Shown here in pieces: positions 10,725-20,810 of a stretch of 64,000 nt of DNA. Source of the DNA: Rhodocollybia butyracea (lineage: Eukaryota; Basidiomycota; Agaricomycetes; Agaricales; Omphalotaceae); the NCBI GenBank assembly GCA_015501585.1, contig JADNRY010000007.1, positions 372,001 through 436,000 on the forward strand. Direction: 5' to 3'. Every line of letters starts with the position of its first letter. The stretch's first letter is position 1. The translations under genes and the position numbers were made by a program. The notes under the pieces were generated by a model. That model worked only from the letters and a program-made list of their open reading frames with translations. It was not told the origin of the DNA and searched no databases.

Positions 10725-13471
10725 ATGCCCTCGCCTGTACAAATCAATTGGTCGGTAATCGATAACCCGCCGCTCGTGCTGCAGAGATTCCCTTCTCGCC
10801 GATCAGTCGTATATGGTACGAAAGGTATCGTTTCCTCATCTCAACCTTTGGCTACGGAGGCTGGTCTAGAAATTCTCCGCAAAGGAGGTAATGCGGGTAA
10901 GTAGCTATCGGATGTCTGTGGTCTCTCCTAAGCCAGATCTTAGCCGATGCCGCGGTTGCTACTTCTGCTGCCTTGAATGTAACTGAGCCTAGCTGTTGTG
11001 GAATTGGAGGGTAAGTCATGTTCTGTTCTGCCCATTGATCCTACCTACAAGAAAATGCAGAGATGCATTCTGTCTGTTTTACGATGCGAAAACCAAGCAA
11101 GTCAAGGCGCTGAACGGATCTGGACGATCACCTGAGAAATTAACGCTTGAATATGCTCGCTCACGCGGACTAACGGGACATTCAATTCCCACCACTGATT
11201 TGAACGCAGTTACTGTTCCAGGTTAGGCTGTTTATTACTAAGAAGTACTGTGGACTTACGCATATCTTGATCAGGCTGCGCTGCAGCTTGGGTCGATACA
11301 GTCGAGCAATTTGGAAGTGGAAAGCTTTCTGTAGCTGATATTCTGGCACCAGCTATCAGGTTGGCCGAGGAAGGGTAACAGTGAAGTTGTCTTGAACATC
11401 TGCGCATCCATTGACCTCTGTTTAGAGTACCAGTGTCAGAAATCCACAGTTATTCAGTAAGTGCCGCTAGTAAAAGCAAAGTGACCTTGCACTGAATGAT
11501 CTTTGTCTAGTGGCAGCGATCGGAAGTGGGTTGAATTGAGTTTATACGAACAGCTCACTTATCTCTACATATCAGAACCTCATTAAAAATGCTTCCCCAA
11601 CGGTGATGAAATGCTGTTGAATGGGAAGGCACCATTGCCTGGTCAAGTCGTGAAGCTCCCAAATCTTGCGCGAACGTTCCGTGAAGTATCTGAGAAGGGT
11701 AAAGATGGATTCTATAAAGGTCGCATCGCAGAGGCTATCGTAGACCTTATTCAAAGCAAAGGTGGCGTCATGGAGCTGGAGGACCTAGCAAAACATGAGA
11801 CGTCTTTTGTTGAGCCCATACATTATAAATATGCTGGTGAACTCAAGGTTTACGAGGTATGGTTTCATCGAGCACAAAGAAGTACCGAAAGCTGATGCAT
11901 ACAAGTGCCCTCCTAATGGGCAAGGTCTGTCCAGCCAATCATCAACAAAGCAGATTGCCTCTAAACTCATACAGGAATCACTGCACTCATTGCACTCGGG
12001 ATTCTTGAGAGCCTGCAAGAACAAGGAATTGTCAAACCATTACTTGAGATGGAACACAATTCCCCGGAGTACCTGCACGTACTCGTTGAAACCATGCGGT
12101 TCGTGTGATCTGTTTATGACTTCCCAGTTTTCTTGACTAACGTTTCCACAGATTGGCCTTTGCTGGTGTGTCTCAATCTTAGAGATGTAAACATCGGGTT
12201 TCTCATTTAGAAGTTCAGACAGCCAGCACTACGTGGCAGACCCTGATGTTGCACATATTCCAGTATCTGAAATGCTGAGCAAGGTGAGGATAAGATTTCG
12301 ATGGCTTTGATGACTTTGATGACCTTGGGTGCCCCTTTACTGTAGAAATATTTAGATGCAAGGGCAAAACTCCTCAACCCGACGAAGACAACCCCCAACG
12401 TGGTGCATGTGTGTAGTATCTTACTATATCTCCCATAATACCATGAACTTACGCATCCTTAAAGGGAAACCCTGTCAATTCTTCAGACACTGTTTACTTT
12501 TCTGGCGAGTGATATGTCTCTCCATTCAATCATCTCTAGTGTTTATGCTTTTTTGCTCAGTGACGGACAAATGGGGCAATGCGTGCAGCTACATACAGAG
12601 CAACTACGCTGGTAGGTCTCTTTGTAAATCGTATTCGCAGCATCAACTTATCATATCCAGGCTTTGGGACCGCAGGTAACGTTGTTTTGTCGAAATGAAA
12701 CGCCGCTTGCTCAAACAGCCTTCAAGCCATACCCAAAGGTTGTGGTTTCACTTTGCAGAACCGAGGAAGCGGGTTTGTCTTGCAAGAAGGCCATGCGAAT
12801 ATGCTCGAGGTACGATTTACATCTCAAGTCGTCTTAGGCTTTTATTAACCTGTCATGAATAGGGCGGAAAACGACCTTGTACGTTCGTTTCTGTTTTACG
12901 TCGACACTCATCTCACTGTCACGGTAGATCACACCATCATACCTTGTATGGTGACCAGAAACGACGACCTGTTCCTCAGCTACGGTGTCATGGGTGGCTT
13001 CATGCAGCCGCAAGGACATGTTCAAGTTTTGTTGAATATTCTCCGTGGATTTACCCCTCAGGTATTAACGAAGGCTTCGCTGCGCAAGGCTCATCCGCTT
13101 ACTTGTTGGTCTGGCTAGGCTGCTCTAGACGCTCCACGGTTCTGCATATCGGCCGGTAGTCCTGAAACTCAGAACAGCTCGACAGGTACACCTGGAGACA
13201 TTAATAGTGAGGTATATTTCGAAGAAGGCATACCAGAAGCAACGATCAACAAACTTCGAGGTGAGATATCTAACATTTCTTGATACCGCGATTGAAAACC
13301 CTCATGAATCGTTCAGAAATGGGCCATGATGCACGTCTAGCAACTGGTTTCAGTCGCGGTATGCTAGGTCGAGGCCAGGTCATCCAGAAAATAAACGACG
13401 CATCAGGGCAGACCGTTTGGGCAGCCGGATCAGATCCTAGAGCTGATGGTCATGCTGCAGCTGAAATCTGA
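10725..13471 (+). CDS. Gamma-glutamyltranspeptidase-like enzyme (GGT family, no signal peptide)
   Basis: N-terminal-nucleophile enzyme that transfers or hydrolyses gamma-glutamyl groups (glutathione or related amides). The start MPSPVQINW has no signal peptide or membrane helix, so this resembles the soluble bacterial GGT-like branch rather than vacuolar Ecm38. Visible blocks include [24 protein letters not shown], the nucleophile region [17 protein letters not shown] (Thr codon 12489-12491), [23 protein letters not shown], and [17 protein letters not shown]. The end is [12 protein letters not shown] with the TGA at 13469-13471. About a dozen short introns are required. One of them (12505-12560) reads as GC-AG. 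GGTs mature by cutting just before the catalytic Thr. Substrate specificity cannot be told from sequence. Confidence 0.88.
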
Positions 13472-13555
13472 ACGAATAAGTTAAGCTATATTATAGTTCA
13501 CATGTATGTCGATAAAGCTCTACATCTACAAGGTCCAATCCATCCTACTGATATC

Positions 13556-15215
13556 TTACATCCTCCGTTGCCGTTCACTTCCCTCTACGAAGAATTTTGA
13601 GCTTTGTTTTGTGGAACTATTAATTGTACAATTACCTGCCTGCTTTCGTCTGTACTCTCTCAGCTCCTTTGTTTTGTCAGGGCCTTGTATTTTACCCCAT
13701 CCCGATAGAGGCACTACGATAGCAGTGAGATTGTCTTCGCCTCCAAGTTCCGCAACAAAAGAGAGGATCTGCTCGGCAGCTGCTTTAGGATCCGGTGCGT
13801 CTCGCGCAAGATCAACTATTTCGTCGTCAGAAAGAGTGGAGGTAACACCGTCTGATACCAAAATCATATACGCCCACTCCCTCCCTAGATATATGCAAAA
13901 GTTGGTAATGATTCTGTACGAACAAATCATGAGCCTGGCGGTACCTTCTAGCAGCTTTGTTCTAACTTCAGGCTCTGCAGTGACACCAAACTTTTTGAAT
14001 TGGAGATCGCCCAGTCTAAAATGAGAATATGAAGCAAAGGTGGATCACGATACATATTTATTGCATACCCGCGAGTATTAGCAAGAGCACCCATCCATCT
14101 AAAGGAAACATCAGAATACAAGACGAAAACATTAAACAAGGTATTGACCGAGATTCGCCATAAGAGTCAGTTATTAGCGATGAGCCCATCATTCTTCGTA
14201 AACGAGTAGATTCGATACGAGCGTCAGCGTGGTGATTTTCGGTCATGGCAAGGACTTTCCCTCCATCCGTGGAGCACAACAGGACGCGTGTGTCACTAAG
14301 AGCAACATTTGAGTGGGGAAAGCATGGTACAGAGGGAGGTTTACCCGCAATGAGCTATAGTTAAAGCGAGTCGTTCTGCAGAAAAGAATGGCGTGGCAGG
14401 AGCGTCTAAAGATTGAAGTATTGCAACTGAAGCAGTCGCGCCACACGTCTGCGACATGGGGTCTGTTGACAGCTGCCTATCAACCTGATGGAATGCTCAG
14501 CCCAGTTGAAGACCTTTAATAAGGGTGCTGACCTCAAAGAAGGCTGTAGTCAATCGAGCTTCGAGATCGAGTTTTGGTGCAGCATCATGTGGGTGAACGA
14601 TCCACGGTGTGAGAGGTCCACCTTTGAACCGTTTGAAATAACCTCCCAATTCTTTGATCCAGGCAAAGAGTTCAGGTATCATCGAAGGGTTGACAGACTC
14701 AAAGAGCCCATGCAGTTCTTGACGAAGATACCCCGAAACAGCAGGTCCTCCATGGCTAAATCCAGGTTGAACAGTGGTTAATTTTTCCCAAAAGCATCAC
14801 GCACCCATCGTATATGCCTACGAACACTGCTTGTCTAGCAAAAATATCGCCAACCTGACTAGGATCCCATTCTATACCGAGACCCTTCTTGATACTGATC
14901 TGTAGTTCTTCAGGATCCAGGGATAACGCGGCAAACGCGTAAAAGTCTTCCTGATGACTAGAGGGTGTAAATGGAACAGTTGTTACGAGTGAAAGCAACG
15001 AACTCGCGGGTGCCACGAGAGGTCGCGGTGCCTATAACTTTTGGAGAAGCGAGTGGGAGACGAATAACACCATCTGTAGGCAAAGTTTGTTAATAACAGC
15101 AGTGAGAGACTCCGCTGTAGTGCATACTAGAGGCTGAGAAGCGAATGTAGTCTGAAAAATGGCGTTTTTGTCGAAAATAATGTGGAGGAGAGCGCTGTAA
15201 AAGTCTAACAGCCAT
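13556..15215 (-). CDS. PP2C-family protein phosphatase, probably mitochondrial (Ptc6-like)
   Basis: Metal-dependent Ser/Thr phosphatase. The ATG at 15215 opens an Arg-rich presequence, MAVRLLQRSPPHYFRQKRH, consistent with mitochondrial targeting. Spliced exons give VIGTATSRGTRDHQEDFYAF, the metal-binding FVGIYDGHGG, RVLLCSTDGGKV, GALANTRGLGD, LVSDGVTSTLSDDEIVDLA, and GGEDNLTAIVV. These are the PP2C motifs in order, including the metal-binding Asp residues of DGHGG and DGV. At least six introns are present; the one ending exon 2 uses a GTTCGT donor. The mitochondrial presequence favours the Ptc6/Ptc7 side of the family; the exact orthologue is not certain. It is convergent with the GGT gene. 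Confidence 0.82.
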
Positions 15216-16029
15216 ACTCACATCATTCGAATTGAGCGCTCACCAGCGTGGCTTTGACGGCCCGATCTACATGACAAAGCTGCATCTGTTCAGTGTTCTG
15301 CATCCACTCCGAACCTTGCAAGCTCAGATATTTCCTCGCAATTTTTCTTTGTATCCTTGCTATAGAGAACTGACGGAGTGGCCGACCGTGACAAATATTT
15401 TGGATGAGTTCCCTGACTAGCCCTGACCGTACGTCCTCCGTGACCGCGACTATTGCCCACCATATCTTCGGGAAACCATGTTCCAGACACAGTTCAAACC
15501 AATCAATCTCTTTCTATAAATGAAGCTTCCGAAGCACTGTTCATTCTCTTTGTCTCCTTCATTCCTGCAAGTTCGGGCCTTGACAATTCATGTTTGCGCC
15601 TCAAGGCCTTCCCGTGGACGATTAATTTCCTATCACATCCACATCGGATATCTAGCTTTCCACTTTTATTCCCGAAAATGGTATTGAGCTGTCAGCTAAC
15701 AATTCAAGTGAGGCTTATCCGCAAATATAGCACAACCAGCTGACTAGAGTTGTTAAAGTACCACCCGCTTATGAGGAATCTCCGACTGTCAACGTTCGAC
15801 TGCTATCCTGCATAACCGTTGTATCGATGCTTCATTGAACGTTAAACTTTCACACTCTCAAACCGGAAACTCACCCTGAGACTTTGAAAGAAGACAGAAA
15901 TTCAAGGATTTGCAGATACGGTGTCTTTTCCGCGCCGTGCCCCTGGGCTTCAGGAACTCGAAACCACATATATACCTGTATCAGATTCAATATCCTCCAT
16001 CCACGGAGGGCCTCTTTCTTTCATAGCCT
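15216..16029. other. 814-bp divergent intergenic region, PP2C / GPCR
   Basis: No convincing gene here. Short open frames exist on both strands (for example 15290-15490 and 15453-15743), but none shows codon bias or family motifs. A 15-mer GAATTGAGCGCTCAC with the perfect palindrome TGAGCGCTCA (15233-15242) sits 18-27 bp upstream of the PP2C start. The long spacing suggests a more elaborate promoter for the receptor gene. Confidence 0.5.
15233..15242. promoter_or_regulatory. Palindrome TGAGCGCTCA upstream of the PP2C start
   Basis: A perfect 10-bp palindrome inside a 15-mer that also occurs, identical, at 49311-49325 immediately before the LSM5 start codon. Position near two start codons suggests a transcription-factor or 5'-leader element; this is inference. 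Confidence 0.3.
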
Positions 16030-17601
16030 ATGACCGACCAGGGAAATGGATTTACGTTTGGGACGAGGCTTGGGCTGGTGTTTGCTGTTCAATCGGCCTG
16101 CTGCTCTGTGATTATGGTTTCGAGCCTCTTAGGCTATATAATCGTTGGTCACATAGCATTATTATTTACCTAGCGTATATTAACGATTACCAGTACTCGA
16201 CTGTGGCGATCAAACGCAATGCGGCGCGCACTTGGACTGTTTCGACGCATATCCACTACTATTTTGTCAATTTACTGGTTTTTGATCTCATCCAAGCCCT
16301 TGGTAAGCCTCTATCGAACTACTTGCCACTACTGGTCCTGATCTGGTGCATGCCTACACAGGGGGGATAATGGATGTCAAGTGGGTCGCTGAAGCAGTAA
16401 GTTTTCTCTCTGAGCTTATCGAAGTTGTTACCACCAAGTTAAATGTATCCGAAGGGAATCATAGAAGGCCATTTATGCACCACACAAGGCCTATTGGCAA
16501 GTAGCAACATCAATGACATCTGAATCGGAGAATAATGACCAAAATCACAGAAGCAGATGGGCGATGTAGGAGTTGCTATGTCGTGAGTTATAATCGGTGT
16601 AAAATGCTCTCAGACTGTAGCTTATGATACAATATCCATAGAACCGCTGTAAGTCTCCTTGTGTGTTTACAAGCGTCATACGCCTGACTAGGAGATCTGC
16701 AGATAATCGCTATACACACATTTTGTGTACTTGTTCTTCATCGGAACCCCCCAGCTAGAGCGGCAATCTTGATCTTGTTTACACTATGGGTGTTCATAGC
16801 CCTAGTAATCGGAATCAGTTTCGGGACCCACAAAGGAAAGGATTATTACGGGAACACTCAGTATTGGTGTTGGATAACATCCACCTATGGCTTTGAGAGA
16901 ATTGCGCTCGAATACTTCTGGTTGTGGCTGGCTGCTTTTATCAATCTAGTCTGTTATGGGATTATGGCTATGGTGGTTAAAGGTGAACAATTTCTCTTTG
17001 AGAACATCGCATATCAGCTAAATCTCGAAATAGGCTTGCTAGTCGTTGAAGGACTTCGAATCCGATTTAGATTCTTTGGTTACAAAAAACCAAGTTCTTC
17101 CAAGTCCATCAATAGTCCTACAGGCACAGGAGCAGATCGAGTAGAAGCTAATGCAGTAGCGATGCACCTGCTGTTGTAAGTGGACATTCTTGCCCAGGTT
17201 TCAATCGATCCTGACGCACGTAAAGCTATCCTTTAATCTATATACTAGCGGTGTTTCCAATCACTGTCGTGCGCTGGCTAGCTTTTACCGGATCAACCGT
17301 CCCCTTTGCAGCTACGGCCTTTGCTAGTATAACCTTCTCCTCGTCTGGCGTTTGCAACGTTATTCTCTTTGCTGTTACTCGGCCTAAGCTTTTGCCACAT
17401 AGGGAAGAACAGCTTACCTTCAATCAGCTGTCCTCTCGGTCTGGATCATATTCGACTGGGTATTCGACTAGGTACTCAACTAGGCCTGGATCGTATTCGG
17501 CGAAGCATACGAGTGAAACGTTCCCACTCAAGCAGACATTGCCATCGGAGCTTCCTATGGCTCATATAATACAGGATAGATCCTCCGTTCATTCAATCTA
17601 G
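16030..17601 (+). CDS. Fungal seven-helix G-protein-coupled receptor
   Basis: Putative receptor of the Git3/cAMP-receptor-like group common in basidiomycetes; ligand unknown. I place the start at the ATG at 16030, because its frame gives TM1 (LGLVFAVQSACC, then a splice at 16143/16194 to YSTVAIKR). TM2 follows (YYFVNLLVFDLIQALG), then GGIMDVKWVAE and GHLCTTQG with the conserved Cys, and QMGDVGVAMS. A 7-nt exon (16642-16648) joins this to IIAIHTFCVLVL. TM4-TM5 lie in 16750-16980, TM6-TM7 in about 17250-17390 (VVRWLAFTGSTVPFA, ending LFAVTRP). The cytoplasmic tail has Tyr-Ser-Thr repeats (17440-17490). A longer frame opening at 15921 puts TM1 out of frame and was not used. About 400 residues. 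Confidence 0.8.
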
Positions 17602-17751
17602 ATTACTCTTCCATACTACCATGTATTCTAAGTACTGCTCCTAATGTCAAAGCTGATCATACGTACGGTCCGGAGTTCATATGAATCTAAATATGGTAAT
17701 CACTGTAACTTCACATCTCACCTTCACGTTACCCTTCGCAGCTCTCCAGCA

Positions 17752-18613
17752 ATGGGTGGGAGTCAATCACTGCCCAAGATAACAGCACAGGATCGCGCAA
17801 TACTTGAGTTTGTACTGTCATTTTTTGGAATATGCTAGCTGCTCACAGCTTTAGTCTCAAGCTGCAACGAGATAAAGTGAAGCAGTATCAGAAGAATGTA
17901 TGTTGAGATTTTTTGGACTTTCAAAACTGCATAATCTCAATTTCTCAGTTACAATATATTCTAGACCGCGAAGAAGCTATTGCGAAACAACACCTGGGAG
18001 CGGGGCATAAGGATCGGGCATTGATAGCGTTAAGGAGACGGAAGTATCAACAAGGATTACTGCTGAAGACAGATGGACAATTGGAGAATCTGCAGCAACT
18101 AGTACGTCCCACTCGAATTTCCGGTTGCAATGACTCACTAAAGACCATTAGGTATCTAGCATTGAATTCTCGTTGGTTGAAGTATCTGTACTACATGGCC
18201 TGAAGCAAGGAAACGAAGTTTTAAAGGAAATACACAAAGAGATGAATCCTGATTCTGTCGAAAAGCTACTTGAAGAAACTGCCGAAGCTAGAGAATACCA
18301 ACGAGTGCGTCATAAGCTGTCTTCACTTGGAACATTCGATGATAATGTGTATTCCTCAGGAAATCGATGAGTTATTGGCCAACAATCTCAGTTTGGATGA
18401 AGAAGATGCGGTCCAGGCCGAGTTATTGGAATTGCAAGCTGCGATGGTCTGTGTAATGCCCCTTCTCTGGATTAATCTCTTAACTTTCAACAGCGAGCGA
18501 CAGCCGAACCTGCAAAGGATGTACAACTACCATCAGCTCCAACCACTAAGCCCGTGGCAGAACCTGAACACGAACAGCAGATGGAGAGAGCACGCGTTGT
18601 GGTACCAGTATAG
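17752..18613 (+). CDS. VPS20: ESCRT-III subunit Vps20 (CHMP6)
   Basis: Vps20 links ESCRT-II to Snf7 polymerisation during multivesicular body formation. The start MGGSQSLPKIT has Gly2 and Ser6, an N-myristoylation pattern expected for Vps20. Spliced exons give AILDLKLQRDKVKQYQKN, LQYILDREEAIAKQHL, DRALIALRRRKYQQGLL, then VEVSVLHGLKQGNEVLKEIHKEM and EIDELLANNLSLDEEDAVQAELLEL: helical, basic N-half and acidic C-half, as in the family. The last exon ends RARVVVPV with the TAG at 18611-18613. Five introns. It is tail-to-tail with the PPIL2 gene, 43 bp apart. Confidence 0.9.
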
Positions 18614-18656
18614 ACTGTCTTTAGGGAGATACAACACTAGTAATTGTACAGTAAAT

Positions 18657-20702
18657 CTACCAACTATCAAAGTTTCCAAAACCCAATTTCCGCTTCTTCG
18701 AAGGTTCCTCCGCGGGAACGGAAGTCTGTGGTCTTTTGAGGTTGAGGTATTTTCCGACGCCTGCACCCTCGACCTTGTCGTTGACCGGGGCTTCTGAGCC
18801 GACCTTGACCTGTTTCCTGCTTTGTAAAAAAAAACAATACACAAATACAGATGAACGCACCCCAAACCAGTTGATTTCGTCGCCCTCCTTCTTTTCTGGT
18901 TTCGTTACTTTTGGTCCCTCGGCGCGCTTTGCTAGCTTTGCAGCTAATCGAGCCTTGTATTCATCAAATGGGTCCTGATAACTGTAATTCGAGTCAGATG
19001 AAACGTGCGATGCTGAACCACAAAACGCACATAATGATTTCATTTATTTTGATGGATTTTGCAGGTCTCTCAGTTCCCTCTTTCCGTGGTAGCTTTTCCA
19101 GCGCATCGAGAACATCCTCTCCACCAACAAGTTTACCAAACACTGTATGCTTTTTATCTAGATGTGGCGCTGACTTGAACGTCAGATAGAATTGGGATCT
19201 GAAAAACGAGAGATATTTGTAACAATGCAAATTTTCAAATGGAAAAATCATACCCGTTAGTATTTGCGCCCTTATTCGCCATTGCCAGAACCCCTCGGCT
19301 GTCGTGTTTGGCGGCTCCTCTAAGATCATACTCGTCTCTGAATGGTGTTCCCCAGTACGACGTCCCACCTGAACCAGTTCCTGATGGATCCCCAGTTTGT
19401 ATCTACATCCAATCCATAAGCAGAGGACCCATTGAATGAGGATTGGACTGACCATAAAGCCTGGAACCAGTCGATGGAATAAACAATTGTCATACTTTCC
19501 TTCCCTTGCTAGCATTAGGAAGTTGTAACACGTTTTTGGAGCCTATAATTCGTTAGAAAGTTTAAACAGGGGGATTAACAATAGTCCACCTTCTCGCAAA
19601 AAAGTTCTAAATTCAAGCTGCTTCCTCCAAGACTGGTAACTACGCGGACATACGCGCGACGTTTACCGACATCTTTCTCCTTACCCTTACCTTTGAGTGG
19701 ATTTGATATGGCCTCGAACATCAGTTCTTCCTTTGGGGTATCTAAGTGAACAGCAACACCGGCCGGAAATAGTAGTAACAAACCTCATCCCATACAAGCT
19801 TACTTGCAGCGCCAGCAGCGAGACTGGGGTCGACGGAAGTAGACGTAAGCGATGCTCCAGGTAGTCCACTGGAATAAGGCGAGATGTTCCCTTGTTTTCC
19901 ATTAGCTTTATGGCATATATCTCGAGCAAAAAAAAATCTACATGGTGTAGCTTCCTTCGACTTTATGGCAGTGACTTGGGGGATAGCTTTGACTGGAGCT
20001 GGTTTGGGTGTTGCAATGGGAGCTTTTGCGGAAACAGAAGCCGAGGGAAATCCATGGGGGTTTTGCAAAGTAATGATATCCTGCCTGAATGAAAGTATGA
20101 AACTGGAGTAAAGAGAGAAAGATCAAGGTCATTTACTTTTTGAAGGCAACATCGTTAACGAGATCCCTGCCACCCTTGACGCTCTCCACAAGGAATACAT
20201 TGCCAGTTGAGGCGATAGCTACGATATGTGAATGGCTACTAAACGGCTTGAACGAGATAGGATCGTGAATTTCTCCAGATGGTTTACGCGAGTAGTGCAA
20301 CTGAATTAAATCAGCAGGAGTTAAAGGCTCTTGTGTGATTGGATTAATGTTATCATGCTGCTTGAGCCAGGGTATGATATTAATCTGGAGGTAAATGTTG
20401 GTGACAACGATTTGATAAACGTGAGGGAAACGAAATTCACCAGGTCGAAAACGTTGCCTGTTCCATCAGAGTTTCGGGCACAGACTGGATTTTCAAAGGG
20501 CTGGAATGAAAGAGTGCAACAGTCGAAAGGTGTTCTTGAGCCTGGGTGTGGTGCTTCCTGTTTACTGAACACAAATATCAGAGTTCACGTCGAGATTCTC
20601 GAAGCAAAAAACGCACGCTTTGAATCCGGACGAGGCTGAATGTGAGCCATAGACACTGTGCTCAGTGTGCGTGATATACATCTTGTCATTTCCATGGCCC
20701 AT
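18657..20702 (-). CDS. CYP8: U-box cyclophilin (PPIL2/Cyp8/Cyp60): peptidyl-prolyl isomerase and E3
   Basis: Nuclear protein joining a U-box ubiquitin-ligase domain to a cyclophilin domain; PPIL2 associates with spliceosomes. The start [16 protein letters not shown] matches the family. The U-box reads [18 protein letters not shown], then [20 protein letters not shown] linker with [11 protein letters not shown] leads to the cyclophilin domain: [41 protein letters not shown] and [17 protein letters not shown]. The residue equivalent to the cyclosporin-contacting Trp of cyclophilin A is His, so weak drug binding is expected. It ends in a basic tail closing NFDSW. The start was chosen by exon phase through the first intron. 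About eight introns. Confidence 0.92.
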
Positions 20703-20756
20703 GATTGACTAGTTGAAGATGATGTGAAAGAAGAAGTTTAGAAAGACGCTTATTGC

Positions 20757-20781
20757 CTTATCTTATCATCATTTAGATAAG
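20757..20781. promoter_or_regulatory. Cluster of three GATA-type sites between PPIL2 and PPR genes
   Basis: Within 25 bp lie CTTATC, TTATC and AGATAAG, i.e. two GATA motifs on the minus strand and one on the plus, forming a loose inverted repeat. The spacer between the divergent starts (20702 and 20811) is 108 bp, so the cluster could serve both genes. Functional use is inference. Confidence 0.3.
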
Positions 20782-20810
20782 CCAGCGCCAAAACACTTGC
20801 GGTCAAATTT

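Noticed and set aside
12670..12735. Stop codon in the GGT coding sequence near 12700
   Set aside because: It falls inside a short intron; the flanking exons join as GFGTA and [13 protein letters not shown], the family text.
15290..15490. 66-codon frame on the minus strand upstream of the PP2C gene
   Set aside because: No motif, no splice link to the PP2C presequence and no usual codon bias.
15921..16370. 149-codon frame as the start of the receptor gene
   Set aside because: It starts from GTG, and its frame destroys TM1. The ATG at 16030 in another frame gives a full TM1 and clean splicing to TM2.
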